From Symbiodinium natans (Eukaryota > Sar > Dinophyceae > Suessiales > Symbiodiniaceae): 64,000 nucleotides of DNA. Of the stretch, positions 1 to 10,210 are shown in pieces. The notes under the pieces were generated by a model. The model saw nothing but the letters and a program-made list of their open reading frames with translations. It was not told the DNA's origin and searched no databases. The stretch covers positions 652,589-716,588 of the forward strand of contig CAJNDS010001780.1 in assembly GCA_905221605.1 (NCBI GenBank). Reading direction: 5' to 3'. The position numbers were made by a program, and so were the translations under genes. Every line of letters starts with the position of its first letter. Within the stretch, counting starts at the first letter, position 1.

Positions 1-471
1 ACCTCAACCCTGAACCCGAAGCCCCAAAACCCTTAAACCTAAACCCTAAACCCAACTTACTATTTAAACCCCTAAACCCAAGACCCTAATTGAAGCCCCG
101 AAACCTTCAACCCTCGAACCCGGAACCGGCTGCGGTTGCTTTTTTGGGCTTTCAGCGGCGGGTCTTCCAAAATGTCCGGTGAAGGCCAGGCTTCTCGTTT
201 AGTGAGGTTTCTAGGGTTTGGGGTTTGGGGTTCAGGGCTTGCCCCTCACTACTACCAGCATGGCCCTTATTCCGTTTTTCGGTTTTCGGATCCCTTATGG
301 ACTACTTTGTACACAAAAACAGGTACCCATCTTATTCCCACATTGCAGTGGGGCCTGCGTAGTAACTGACCCTAATTCCGAAACGCTAAACTCTAAACCC
401 TAACCCTAAACCCTATGGGACGTTAGGTTCCTTTGAAGAACTGAGGTCTTGATACTTCTGCTTACAACAAG

Positions 472-532
472 GGGGCCTTTGCCCGTAGCTTCGGGTGCGC
501 GCTCTGCTTTTGTAACACAAGGAATCAGAGAG
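472..532 (+). CDS. candidate mini-exon, Cys-rich
   Basis: The reading frame gives GAFARSFGCALCFCNTRNQR. It is bounded on the left by CAACAAG|G and on the right by AGAG|GC, matching AG|G acceptor and AG|GC donor use. Product not recognised. Shortness means an open frame alone is weak evidence. Confidence 0.25.
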
Positions 533-681
533 GCCTGGACAATGAACACCTAGGGTTCAGGGTTTAGGGTTTAGGGTTTAGGGTTTTGGGTTTAGGGGTT
601 TAGGGTGTAGGGTTTCGGGCTTAGGGGACCCTAGTATCCGAGCGCTAAACCCTTTTGAAACAAGCATTTGAGCCGTCGCAG

Positions 682-752
682 GAGACATCGCCAATGCGCC
701 ATCCAAGCGCAAAATGTCAGACCTCGTTTCAGAAACGACTGTGGAGGACCAG
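682..752 (+). CDS. candidate mini-exon
   Basis: After a CGCAG|G acceptor the frame reads DIANAPSKRKMSDLVSETT and ends at a GACCAG boundary. It lies between two telomere-type blocks. Hydrophilic, acidic/basic mix; product not recognised. Confidence 0.22.
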
Positions 753-823
753 CTGAACCCTAAACCCTTAAGCCCCAAACCCAAACCCCTAAACCCTAAA
801 CCCTAAGCCCTAAACCCTACGTA

Positions 824-898
824 AGCCCTAAACCCTAAACCCTAAACCCTAAACCCTAAACCCTAAACCCTAAACCCTAAACCCTAAACCCCAAACCC
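824..898 (-). repeat. interstitial telomere-type array (C-rich on +)
   Basis: About ten near-perfect CCCTAAA units, decaying to CCCCAAA at the right edge. Followed after about 100 bp of unique DNA by an array in the opposite orientation. Confidence 0.95.
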
Positions 899-995
899 CA
901 AAGTGCAGACGGGGGTGGTGTTAGGGTTGGCATGTCTCAGCTCTTGGAGGGGGTCCTTTCGATTTGCCATTTCGATCACAGTTTGGAGCCATATT

Positions 996-1082
996 GGGGT
1001 TTAGGGTTTAGGGTTGTAGGGTTTAGGGTTTAGGGTTTAGGGTTTAGGGTTTAGGGTTTAGGGTTTAGGGTTTAGGGTTTAG
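996..1082 (+). repeat. interstitial telomere-type array (G-rich on +)
   Basis: About twelve TTTAGGG units with one TTGTAGGG slip near 1014. It forms the right-hand partner of the array at 824-898, so the unique segment 899-995 is flanked C-rich left and G-rich right. Confidence 0.95.
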
Positions 1083-1339
1083 CGCAGCGGCAGTAGATAC
1101 GATGTGTAAATGGCGCCCCTACACACCCAGGGGGTGTGGGGTGGCGGCATGTCACGCGAAGGCATTTGTTTTCAATGTAGTCCAACAATTTTCATTGGTG
1201 TTGGTTACTTTCTCCCACCCGCTAGCTTTCACAGGCCACCACCCAAACCACTGCCTTTTAGGGTTTAGGGCTGTCGCCCTCAATTCCCACCATTGCTTCA
1301 AACTTGTTTACAAGGGCGTGGTGAAGGCAGCGGTCAGGA

Positions 1340-1713
1340 CGTAATTGGGCAAGTTCAAGAAAACCAGGGGCAGGGGGGGCCAGCAGGAAGGCCAGGCGTC
1401 CGGGTGGGGCCCAGCAAAGGGTAGCGGGGGGCCGGAGGAGAGGCGAGGGGTCACAAAAGGGCCAGAGGAGGGGTCAGGGGGGGCCGGGCCAGGGGCAAGA
1501 CAGGGCAGGGGGGGGGTTCGGGCCAACGTCCAGGGGGCCTCGGGACGGTTCCTAAGGGGCTCCCTGGGCGGCGACGTTAAGCCGGTGTAGGGTGAGTATG
1601 TGAGTACTCCTGTGGCTGCGTGGCCCAGCGACAGCTGGCCGTGGGCGAGGCGAGCCCTAGAGGCTCTCTATTCGACCACTCGCCAATGGCTCCACCCATT
1701 GTCCATCCAGTGA
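1340..1713 (+). other. G-rich tract plus possible coding segment
   Basis: From 1340 to 1545 the + strand is strongly purine/G-biased with repeated GGGGCCAG and GAGGGG blocks. From 1615 to a TGA at 1711-1713 one frame reads AAWPSDSWPWARRALEALYS and onward. The Trp/Arg-rich content is suggestive only. Confidence 0.2.
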
Positions 1714-1974
1714 GAGTGTCCGTCACTTTTGGGTCCATTATTGGGGTCCTTACTACAGGGGATCCTACTATTTAAGGTCTATATCAGGGTCCCTTATTTA
1801 ACCCCCCATATCGCACGATGAAAGGGCCCCACAATTTAGAAAATGTTGGACTTTGGTGTTTGGGCTTGAGCGTTTAGGGTCTTTGGCTTGGGGGTTTTCG
1901 GAATCAGTGCTCATTGGTTCTAGCTAGGTTTCCGGCGTGTCAATTTAGGTGCACGTTTGTCGGAGTTCAACTCG

Positions 1975-2084
1975 GACCCAGAGTAGGCCCTCATTCTTTT
2001 TTTTCGGGTTTAGGCGGGTCACTTGTAAGCCCCTTTAAACCAAAAAGGGCACCCTTTTCATTCCTAGGTTACTCTTGTGTCTAG
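1975..2084 (+). mobile_element. foldback element, family F
   Basis: Starts GACCCAGAGTAGGCCC and ends GGTTACTCTTGTGTC, which are imperfect inverted termini (GACCCAAGAGTA type). Sister copies are at 3418, 30853, 31938 and 32693. The core carries a conserved ACCAAAAAGGGCACCC block. No coding capacity, so MITE-like. Confidence 0.6.
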
Positions 2085-2099
2085 ACAATGTCACAACCT

Positions 2100-2400
2100 A
2101 AACCCTGAACCCTAAACCCTCAACCCTAATCCCTAAACCCGAAACCCCAACTCCCCTAAACCCCTGAACCCTTGTCCCCTCCTCAACCCGAAACACACCT
2201 TACCCCGCCCAGCACCCACCCTAAACCCTGAGCCTCAACCCACCTCCCAAAAGTCCGGCCCACCCCCACGCACCTCCGACCCACCCCCTCAAGGACCTCA
2301 GAACCGAAAAACGATAGGCAGGAGACCATGCAGGGCGTATGCTTAGGTTTAGGGTTTTGGGGTTTAGGGTTTCGGGTTTAGGGTTTAGGGTTTAGCACAA
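2100..2400. repeat. degenerate telomere-type block
   Basis: C-rich CCCTAAA/CCCGAAA derivatives from 2100 to about 2290, then G-rich TTTAGGG units at 2345-2395. No gene seen in this stretch. Confidence 0.6.
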
Positions 2401-2561
2401 GGCCTCTATATGGTGTCGGTTTTTAGGGTTTCGGGGGTGGGGGTTAGGGGCCCTGATACCCTTAGACCCCTGAAACCTCAAATCGACCTACCCAAACCCC
2501 CCCCCCCCTCAGGGTTCAGGGCTTCGGGTTATGGAATGCATCAGATTTCGAAGCCCTCCAG

Positions 2562-2630
2562 GACCCAGACTTTGTGGAGTACCTCGTGGCCGCCGAGAAT
2601 GGCGAAATGCGCTGCCCGATCTGCCTAGAG
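2562..2630 (+). CDS. RING-type zinc finger, exon A (first Cys pair)
   Basis: An exon of exactly 23 codons in phase 0, between acceptor CCCTCCAG|G and donor CTAGAG|GC. It reads DPDFVEYLVAAENGEMRC and then PICLE, so it ends in the CPIC pair that starts a RING finger, preceded by a helix-like acidic stretch. The next pieces are 3688-3753 and 4229-4297; all three join without a phase change. RING proteins act as E3 ubiquitin ligases, so that role is inferred. Telomere-type repeats fill the two introns. The Cys spacing and the matching splice signals are what lift this above a chance open frame. Confidence 0.5.
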
Positions 2631-2689
2631 GCAGCAAGCTGGTTCCCTAAATCCGACACCTCAATGGCCCCAAACCCCAATTTGGGTGG

Positions 2690-3110
2690 CTGTCAAAATT
2701 ATGGTCCCTTCTTGGGGTACCCTAAATGTTAGGTGCCGTATTATAATTAGGTCCAAAAAGGGACCACCCATTTGGGGGTTTATGATACTTGGGGTACCTT
2801 GTTATTGGGGTCCTTATTATAAGGGAATCCTATACTGTTTGGGTGAATATACTGGGGGTCCTCTATTTTCGCCCCGAAAAACCCCATGTGTCCTCCAGGG
2901 CTCAAGGCTTTTCTAGGAGGGCTGAGGGACTTTGCGGCTTTCGGGTTCAGGGTTTGTTACAGGGTTCTTAAGGGAAGGGGGGTTCACTTGGGGTAGGTAC
3001 CTAGGGGACCTTCGGCTTCGGGAAGCTGAGGGAGCCTTTGGGAGTATTGGGGAGTATTAGGGACCTCGGGTTACATACCGCCCTTGATCCCCCCCACTCC
3101 TTAAGAACCC
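2690..3110. other. gene-free AT-richer stretch
   Basis: Contains short inverted blocks around GGGGTACCTTG and GGTACCCTAA (2700-2890) that look like another foldback element, then T/G-rich sequence. Frames here consist of low-complexity repeat-like peptides. I see no gene. Confidence 0.35.
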
Positions 3111-3417
3111 GATAAGTTTATATTTGCAGGGGCTTTTTGCGTCTGAGCGTGTCGAGCTTGAGCTCTTGAGATATTGTGTCTCTGCAGTTTCCATAGGCTG
3201 CGAGGATTCCGTGGTAGGGTTTAGGGTTTAGGGTTCAGAATTCAGGGTTCAGGGTTTAGGGTTTCGGGTTTAGGGTTTAGGGTTTAGTTGACGTTGTTCT
3301 TCTACAACTCTTGCATGATACCATTTTCACCTTGTAGAAGTGAGTTTTTTTCGAAGCACCTTACCTGCTACCTCCACCGCTGAAGCTGTGTTTCTTGGGA
3401 TGCCACACACACGCTAG

Positions 3418-3497
3418 GACCCGGAGTAGGCCCTTGTTTCCTGTTTTTTTAGGGTAGGGGTTCCCTTGTAATCCCCTTTAAAGCCAAAGAGGGTAAC
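3418..3497 (+). mobile_element. foldback element, family F, truncated
   Basis: Shares GACCCxGAGTAGGCCCTTxTT and the AAAGCCAAAGAGGGTA core with the copy at 1975, but its right terminus is missing. Confidence 0.5.
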
Positions 3498-3687
3498 AAT
3501 AATGTTCGTTGAGCTCAGTGCCCCTGAACCTCTTCAGCCGGAATTAGAGCTATAACTAGCCGCCTTAGGAGTCAGCTTCTATGTTATTTATATAACACTC
3601 AAGGGGGACCCTAAACCCTAAACGCTAAACCCTAAACCCTATTATAAACCCTAAACAAGCCGAAACCACGTGGATGCCCCGGTGCAG

Positions 3688-3753
3688 GTGCGGAATGGTT
3701 CGGCAGGCGACTTCGACCACAACCGTCGGTGGATCGTGCTGCAGTGCTGCGAG
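3688..3753 (+). CDS. RING-type zinc finger, exon B (third ligand)
   Basis: 22 codons in phase 0, acceptor GGTGCAG|G and donor TGCGAG|GC. Reads VRNGSAGDFDHNRRWIVLQC then CE. Joined after exon A it places 21 residues between the second and third Cys, within the RING range. The donor is again GC preceded by AG, as in exon A. Open sequence continues upstream to about 3661, so an earlier acceptor is possible. Confidence 0.5.
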
Positions 3754-4228
3754 GCCGGCTTACCAGGATGGGCTAGGATACCCTTATACTTAGGGATTCT
3801 TGGGAATCGTGTTTTTTGGTCGTTTAAAACTTTTCAAGTTCAGTGCCGTATAAAGGCCCTGCATGGGGTTGATGATGGGGACTATAGGGGCTGCTAGCCC
3901 ACGCTGGTAGGGATGCGGGTTGGTGTAGTATGTCGGGTTTAGGCTCTCGTTGTTTTTTGTTGGCGTTGCTCCCCTTCCAAAAACAAAAAGCCGAAAGCTA
4001 CGCGGTGGGGGCCTGCTTCCCTTTAATGACTCGAAAAGACTTGCGCCAGTATATGTTGGGTGTTCTCGCTGGTTAGCTTATCTTGCTTCCTTTTAGGGAT
4101 GAGGGTTCCTGCTCCTGTCTCTATTCAGGTCTGGAAGAAGCCCCAGGCTCTAGATTAGACCCAAGACTCTAAGGAGCAGGTGCTGTATTGGGCCTCTTCA
4201 CATGCAAAATCCTCACCTTGCGATCCAG

Positions 4229-4297
4229 GATGCCGTATGCAGACGGTGTCTTCGGCAGCATCTGCTCACCAACGGCCACGTGTGCCCTTTGCCGCTG
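4229..4297 (+). CDS. RING-type zinc finger, exon C (CRRC and CPL)
   Basis: Acceptor GATCCAG|G, phase 0. Reads DAVCRRCLRQHLLTNGHVCP then L. Joined to exon B it gives C-E-D-A-V-C-R-R-C-L, exactly the C-x-(H/D)-x2-C-x2-C spacing of RING fingers, then 11 residues to CPL. Asp stands where His is usual, and the final Cys is not in this exon (CPLP follows). The 3' end is uncertain because no AG|GT/GC donor is obvious. Either the last ligand is in a further exon or the finger is defective. Confidence 0.5.
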
Positions 4298-4439
4298 GGC
4301 TTCTGTGGGGTTTAGGGTTTGGGGTCTAGGGTTTAGGGTTTAGGGCGAGGTCCCCACAAGTTCTTTCAATGGGCAGAAGGTTTGAAGTTTGTGTTTCAGT
4401 GTCACGGGTTTACGCTTTAGGGTTTAGGGATGAGAAGGG

Positions 4440-4690
4440 CTCGGGGATGTTGAGAGGAGTTCTAGGGTTATTGATTGAGCGAGAGGAGCTTGCGTAGTGC
4501 TTGAAGCAAGTCAAGGACCACATAGTGATGGACGCATCAGGTGGGGAGTTTTGGTGACATGGAACTGAACCGGACTTATCTTGAGTTGAAGCTTACTTCA
4601 GAGATGCAAACTTTAGCTTGAATTGAAGCCTTCGGAGATACAAAGTTGTCTTTGCAAACTTGGACTGCCACTCTTCCACACAACATTGGG
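4440..4690. other. unique DNA without a recognised gene
   Basis: A 240-bp AT-balanced stretch with repeated GAGGAG/TTGAAGC words (TTGAAGCTTACTTCAGAGAT and a looser copy TTGAAGCCTTCGGAGAT about 40 bp on). No convincing coding frame on either strand. Confidence 0.3.
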
Positions 4691-4865
4691 CTTGCAGCTA
4701 AACCCTATACCCTAAAACCCTAAGCCCCTAAACCCCTGAGCCCTAAACCCTCTGCCGGAATGGGCTCAGCAGCGAGTAGCGGCCATCACAGCAGGCCGAT
4801 GGGCTCAACCTCGATCCCTGGAGTCCCAAATGGGGGTTTCCGAATTAGAAGAAGGACAGATCAAC

Positions 4866-4923
4866 TTGAGTTTAGGGTTTAGGGTTTGGGGTTTAGGGTT
4901 TAGGGTTTAGGGTTTAGGGTTTA
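4866..4923 (+). repeat. interstitial telomere-type array (G-rich on +)
   Basis: Eight TTTAGGG-type units, one TTTGGGG. Directly left of the candidate exon at 4929. Confidence 0.95.
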
Positions 4924-4928
4924 CGTAG

Positions 4929-5016
4929 GCGGGTTTCCGACATCAGGGGATATGAGGGAAAGATACCCGGCAAAGACACCAACTGCTATTTCCAGTGCCC
5001 CCAGCCCCTTACTGAG
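4929..5016 (+). CDS. candidate mini-exon, Cys-containing
   Basis: Acceptor TACGTAG|G and donor ACTGAG|GC. After one leading base the frame reads RVSDIRGYEGKIPGKDTNCY then FQCPQPLTE. The C-x3-C spacing and aromatic residues are protein-like. It lies downstream of the RING trio and could belong to the same gene; unproven. Confidence 0.38.
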
Positions 5017-5038
5017 GCGTACACGTCCTAAACTCTAA

Positions 5039-5078
5039 AACCCTAAACCCTAAACCCTAAACCCTAAACCTAAACTCT
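5039..5078 (-). repeat. interstitial telomere-type array (C-rich on +)
   Basis: Five CCCTAAA units. With the array at 4866 it encloses the exon candidate in the less common G-left, C-right arrangement. Confidence 0.9.
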
Positions 5079-5204
5079 TCACTCTTGAGGCTAAGAAGGG
5101 ACCACCTACTAGGTGGACAGTCTTGCAATGATTGGGGAGCCGGGGCTTCAGTAGGAGGTTAGGGTTTAGGGCTTTGGGCTAGGGCATGCAGCTCTGGGTT
5201 CTAC

Positions 5205-5226
5205 TATATTCCCCTTGGGAATTGTT

Positions 5227-5260
<34 letters not shown>

Positions 5261-5330
5261 CTTTGTTCATATAAATCCCAAGAGGATATTAATAATACTT
5301 TTTTTATTAAGGTTCTAAGGGGAGATCGTC
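5205..5330. mobile_element. AT-rich repeat with poly-T, family I
   Basis: GGGAATTGTTG, then an uninterrupted run of about 33 T (5228-5260), then CATATAAATCCC and TTATTAAGGTTCTAAGGGGAGA. A relative at 45327-45441 shares GAATTGTT, the TATA-rich middle and ATTAAGGTTCTAAGGAGAG. Non-coding. Confidence 0.45.
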
Positions 5331-5664
5331 TAGTGTTCAGGGCGACGACGTGAGTAGGGGGTCTAGGGCTCCATGGGGTCTAGGGAAGTTGAAAGCGCGC
5401 TGAAACACAAGCTCCTACTGAGGAATGCTGGGCATAACCTGGTTGATATGGCGTCTTGGCTGCAGGGGTGTTGGGTTTCTTTTGGCTTGGGATGGCGTAT
5501 TTAGAGCTTAGTTTAGAGGGACCATTCCTGAAAGCATATTCACACCCTCATTATGCCTGAAAGATGGCTTGCTTCATTACAGGGCATTTGGGAGGTGGAG
5601 CCTCTGGATTGCTTAGGGTGTATGGTTTCGGATTCAGTAGGGGGTCGGATGTGCCTCCACTCTT

Positions 5665-5812
5665 AGGGTAGATTCATGGTCCCTTAGTATGGGCCTTCAA
5701 AAGAGGACCCCGTATATACGCTCAGATACCCTATACAACCCAAGGGCCCATACATCAGAAGCTGTTAAAGAGGTAAGGGGCCATGCTAAGGACCCATGAA
5801 ACTACCCTTAGA
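5665..5812. mobile_element. foldback element, family B, empty copy
   Basis: Termini AGGGTAGATTCATGGTCCC and GGACCCATGAAACTACCCTT are imperfect inverted repeats. The middle reads GATACCCTATACAACCCAAG without interruption. The sister copy at 31554-31781 has ten TTTAGGG units at this central position. No coding capacity. Confidence 0.7.
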
Positions 5813-6174
5813 TACACCAGGCAGTAAGTTTGTGTGGGATTGGTGGGTAGAGTCTATACTACCCCCATCTTAACAATTACAAACAACTGGCAGGGTTTAG
5901 GATCATTTAAGACTTCTGAAAGGCAGCTACGGTGGGGTATCAGATTGTCGGAACACTTCGCGCGAGTTCTTTGAATCCTCTGGACAGTTCCCTTCACTTG
6001 GAAGTCTTGAGCAGTGTGAACATCTGAGCCCTAAACGTTAAGCCTCTAAACCCTCAACTTTAATCAGCCCTGGTCCCTGAATGACTTTCCTGTTTGAGGG
6101 CTTTGTTCCCAAAGGCTGGGGTCCGTGCAGCGTAGGCAAGCGGACCTCAGGGTCCCTTTCAACACGATCTTGAG

Positions 6175-6350
6175 CCTTAGACTAAGATTCAAGGGACTGA
6201 AGGAGGGACCCTTGCAAGGGACCTTCGGGGTTATTTAGAGGCTACTTAGGTACATCAGGACTACATAAGGTCTATATAGGGGTTATATCGGGGTTGTTTA
6301 TGGGAATGAGATTCCTTATATAACTTAACAGGGGGTATATACGGTCTCGG
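6175..6350. mobile_element. interspersed repeat, family J
   Basis: Shares AGGAGGGACCCTTG, GGGACCTTxGGGGTTATTTAG and AGGTxxATAxGGxCTA blocks with 31479-31550 and 53448-53560. AT-richer than its surroundings and non-coding. Confidence 0.45.
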
Positions 6351-6464
6351 AGGCGTTCGTGCAAAGATCCAATCGAGGGATCAGGGTTGAGGGTTGCAGG
6401 AGTCAAAGATTTATAGGGCATTAGGGTTAGGATCCTACGGTTTAAGTTTGGGGCTTAGGGTTTA

Positions 6465-6620
6465 GGACCCCTAAACCCCTAAACCCGAAGCCCTAAACCC
6501 TAAACCCCAAACCCCAAACCCCAAACCCTAAACCCTAAACCCCAAACCCTAAACCCCAAACCCTTCTGAACCCTAAACCCTAAACCCCAAACCCTAAACC
6601 CCTAAACCCTAAACCCTACA
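6465..6620 (-). repeat. mixed telomere-type array (C-rich on +)
   Basis: About twenty CCCTAAA and CCCCAAA units in mixed order, immediately before a CTCCAG|G boundary at 6640. Confidence 0.9.
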
Positions 6621-6640
6621 ACCCAGCATCGCATCTCCAG

Positions 6641-6700
6641 GATGTGATTGCCGGGTGCAGCGCTCCCAACGACTGGGTGTGCCCTGGCTCGCGAGATGAG
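6641..6700 (+). CDS. candidate mini-exon, zinc-binding-like
   Basis: Phase-0 reading DVIAGCSAPNDWVCPGSRDE after acceptor ATCTCCAG|G, then TGA. The DWVCPG word recalls small zinc fingers, but a full ligand set is not visible. Confidence 0.3.
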
Positions 6701-6703
6701 TGA

Positions 6704-6830
6704 GGATTTGGGTTTGGGTTTAGGGTTTGGGGTTTAGGGTTTTAGGGTTTAGAGTTTAGGGTAGGGTTTAGAGTCTAGGGTTAAGGGTTAAGGGTTTAGG
6801 ATTTGGGGTCTGGGGTTTAGTGTGTACAGT
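6704..6830 (+). repeat. degenerate telomere-type array (G-rich on +)
   Basis: Mixture of TTTAGGG, TTTGGGG, TTAGAG and TTAAGGG units. Confidence 0.85.
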
Positions 6831-7718
6831 CTGGGTCTATTTAGGCTTGGCAGCCCAGGGGTTTTGCCTGTTTTGGTTCAAGGTCCCCGTTTCAAGTAAC
6901 CAACCCCAGAGCGGGTGCCCTGATTACAATACGGTTACTTTGGCTACAAAGTGGGGTTTCGGGTTTGGTGTTTGGGGGGGGGGGGGGGTGTTAGGGTCTC
7001 GGACTATGTATACGAGTTCAAAATTTATAGGAATTGCGGTTATGTTTGTGCCCCAGAGCCCACCAACCAAAGACTCCTTCATTTAGGGCTTCGGGTTTAG
7101 GGTTAAAAGGTTTGGTTCATGTGGCAAAAGCCAGTCCAGATCCTAACCCTCAATCCCTAGCCAAACCCGATTATAAACTCTCACCCCCCCCCCCCCCCCA
7201 ACACGCTTTGTACCCATTCCGCTCTACACCTTTCAAAATACCGTAGCTAGACCCCAAAGACTGTTTTTGTAGGTTACTACTCAACCCCTTATGGTTTTTT
7301 GAACTACGATAACCTCATAAAAGGTGCGCTTTTGGGATAGTCAAGGTAAGCCCCAAACCCTTAACCCCAAACCCTAAACCCGAAACCCTAAACCCTAAAC
7401 CCTCGCCCTAGACACTAGACCCTAAACCCTAACCCAGGTGCGTAAGCACCTAAATTGAAAGCCCGAGGAAGCTGGAGCAGCGGCGGAAGTACCGGGAAGC
7501 TGGTGGACAAGGCAAGGGCAGATCGGTTGTTGAGGGTTTAGGGTTTAGGGTTGAGGGCTTAGGGTTTAGGGCCTAAGGGCTTAGTCAAGGGTTTCGTGCT
7601 CTGAACCCCTTCGGGCAGGGTTTAGGGTTCCGGGCTTATTGTTTTGGCCAACCTAAACCCTAAATCCTTGATCCTAAACCCTAAGTGCTTGACCCTCAAC
7701 CCTGATCCCCAGACCCAC

Positions 7719-7780
7719 ATGTCGGATCTCAACCCACTCCCGCAATGCAACCGCCCAAGATGCGGTCACAACCCTTCTAG
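7719..7780 (+). CDS. candidate mini-exon, Cys/His-containing, with ATG
   Basis: Reads MSDLNPLPQCNRPRCGHNPS and stops at a TCTAG|GC donor-like boundary. C-x4-C-x-H is metal-site-like. Could be a first coding exon; no upstream promoter is recognisable. Confidence 0.28.
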
Positions 7781-8882
7781 GCTTAGGGTTCTATAGCCAT
7801 GGAAACCCTGAACTGCGCCAAAATCCCAGCCAGAACCCGTCGGCCCGAAGCTTCGTGGGGGTAAGCTTAGGGCATCGCAGTTCAGGGTTGGGTCCACAGC
7901 TCAGGGTCGAAAGGGTCTAAGGCTCTTAGGGTTTAGGGTTTAGGGTTTAGGGTTAAGGTTTAGGGTTGAAGGTTCGGGGTTTAGGGTCAAAGGGGCGTGC
8001 GCCCCCGGCGGGCCTAGCCAACCACAAACTCGGGGTATGTAGCCACATCAGAACATACCTTATCGGCGGCGATTGCCGTAACCATGGTCCTCCCAACAAA
8101 ACAACCCTAAGCCCTGCCCAAACTCTATAACCTACAACAATCAAGACACATTTTAACATCCCTGCCCAACATCCCTTCAACACCTAAGCCATCGTCAGCC
8201 ATAAATCCGAATCCCTCAACCCTATAAACCCCCAAAGTATGTAAAATGATGGTCCTCTCAGGAGTTTGGGGCTCTTTGTTTTCATACTTGGGGAGGTCCA
8301 TGACCCTAAACCCTATGCCCTATGCCCTAAACCTTAAACCCTAAACCCTAAACCCCAAAACGCTAAACCCTAAACCCTAAACATTCTACCCTAGCCATCC
8401 TGTGCGCTGGCACGGATGCCCAGGCTTTTGCTGCACCAGCGACAGCTGCGCCGCTCTGCTGCCTCCACCTCCCCCAGGCTCTCAGGGAACAGGGTTTAGG
8501 ATTTATATAGGGTTTAGGGTTTAGGGAATGGGGCTTAGGGTTTAGGTTTATTGTTTAGGGTTTAGGGTTTAGAGTGTAAGGTACATATGCCACTAAACCC
8601 GACAGTCAATGCTGATTTAAAGTAAGCACAAACCCCGAAGCCCTACAAGCCCTAAACCCTAAACCCGCCAACCCTCAGCCGCACACCTACGCCCTACGCC
8701 CCAAACCCTAAAGCCCTCAGCCGTTTGCCCAGCCCCAAGCCCCAGGGCCCCCTAAAGAGTAAATCTACAGGCCCCCAAGCCTTAAGGGCCCCTGGCCCTT
8801 GATCAAAGAGTGCCCGATGATTTTGGGTCGAGGACTCCTCTGCCCTGCCAAAGCACAAGCCAACCATAAGGATGCCAACAAA

Positions 8883-8925
8883 GAGTTTAGGGTTTGGGGT
8901 TTAGGGTTTAGGGTTTAGGGTTTAG
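8883..8925 (+). repeat. interstitial telomere-type array (G-rich on +)
   Basis: Six TTTAGGG units, one TTTGGGG. Confidence 0.95.
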
Positions 8926-9344
8926 GAGATAAACATTTGTGTCAAAATATGCTGCTAGATTTATCAGAAACACGAGTATAAGCATCATTCTTGTACAGAA
9001 ATGATCCCCTAATCTTGAGCAACACCCATATCGAGCTTCGGAAGCTCTGGCGTGAGGTGAAGATGCAAAGCAAACTCAGTGCATTCGGGGTGTAAGCTTG
9101 CAAATTGACTAGAGCCGAAACCCTCCTCTCCAAACATCGAAATCCCAAGCTCAAGTCCGCAAGCCCAACAACCAAAAGGCCAAACCTCAAATCCTCCGCT
9201 CCAAAACTTCTCAAAACCCCAACTCTAACCTACCAACCAACCAACCAACCTAAACCCTAAATCCCTTAATTCCTAAATCTTCTAAACCTTGAGCCCCAAA
9301 AGCCCGGAACCGGAAATCTCTAAACCCTAATCTCCCAAGTCCTC

Positions 9345-9388
9345 CACTTATACTACCCCTAAAAGGCCCTTTAGGGGTAGTATAAGTG
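9345..9388. repeat. perfect hairpin, 19-bp arms
   Basis: Arms CACTTATACTACCCCTAAA and its exact complement enclose a 6-base loop AGGCCC. The inner arm ends spell CCCCTAAA/TTTAGGGG, one telomere-type unit. Followed at 9395-9440 by a half copy of the foldback element at 41740. Confidence 0.7.
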
Positions 9389-9438
9389 GGGCTATAAGTA
9401 CAGTTAGAATTGGTTAGTAAGTACCGTGAACCTTCAAG

Positions 9439-9501
9439 CAATACCAAATGCGCGGCGTGCAGGTCTTTGGCAGAGTGAGCCTTTCCCGTCAGCCTGCCCA
9501 G
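9439..9501 (+). CDS. candidate mini-exon
   Basis: Exactly 21 codons in phase 0: QYQMRGVQVFGRVSLSRQPA then Q. Acceptor TTCAAG|C, donor GCCCAG|GC. Followed at once by a G-rich array. Confidence 0.33.
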
Positions 9502-9503
9502 GC

Positions 9504-9571
9504 GGGTTTAGGGTTTAGGGTTTAGGGTTTAGGGTTTAGGGTTTAGGGTTTCGGGTTTCGGGTTTAGGGGT
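9504..9571 (+). repeat. interstitial telomere-type array (G-rich on +)
   Basis: Nine units, the last two TTTCGGG. Confidence 0.95.
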
Positions 9572-9623
9572 CTGAAGAGTCCGTAATTTCGGCTTGAAAA
9601 GCCCTGCATCCCCAAGCCCACCC

Positions 9624-9680
9624 AGGGTTTAGGGTTTAGGGTTTAGGGGTTTAGGGTTTAGGGTTTAGGGTTTAGGGTTT
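9624..9680 (+). repeat. interstitial telomere-type array (G-rich on +)
   Basis: Eight units with one extra G at 9647. Confidence 0.95.
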
Positions 9681-10107
9681 GGGGACGAAGAATGGACTCA
9701 GGGTTGAGGAATTGGCAAGGTTCCGGGCTTAGGGCTCAACACCCTGAGGGTCCGTTGTGTTATTTCAACGGGCCTTGGTTCCTCTTTTTGGCGGAACCCG
9801 AAACCCTAAAAGCCCTCAAGACTCTGAGAGCCACTCCTCAAGGCTGGCATGCTCGGTGGAAGCCTTAAAGCGTTCAGGCGCTGAGGCTTTCAGCGTAGTT
9901 CTCGAAAATAGGGTCCCTTGTACAGGGGATCCGGAAAGGGACCCTAATTTAGAGCACTAGCCATCAGGATTTAGGGGTTAGGGTGTAGTGTTTAGTAGGC
10001 CTTAGGGGTACCCGGGTTTGGCGGATCAGGGTTTCGGGTCTCTAGGTGGGCAAGCCCCTGCACTTGAGCGGTGCCCGGAACTCTTTTTGTAGGTAGAACT
10101 AGGGCTA

Positions 10108-10210
10108 GGGAGGTTCCCCCTTATACTAACAGTCCTTAATAGGGATTACAATGGGGTGGGAGGTACTAGAATCCCTACTAAGGACTCTTCGTATAAGGGG
10201 GAACATCCCA
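10108..10210. mobile_element. foldback element, family A (MITE-like)
   Basis: Termini GGGAGGTTCCCCCTTATAC and GTATAAGGGGGAACATCCC are inverted; internal AGTCCTTAATAGGGATTA faces TCCCTACTAAGGACT. Family consensus end is TTGGGATGTTCCCCCTTA. Copies: 20351, 29550, 42467, 45618, 54883, 61093, 62831, plus solo right ends at 29714 and 63009. Confidence 0.75.

Noticed and set aside
1-120. Chromosome end at the window start
   Set aside because: Units here are degenerate and of mixed type, and similar blocks continue through the window to 63982.
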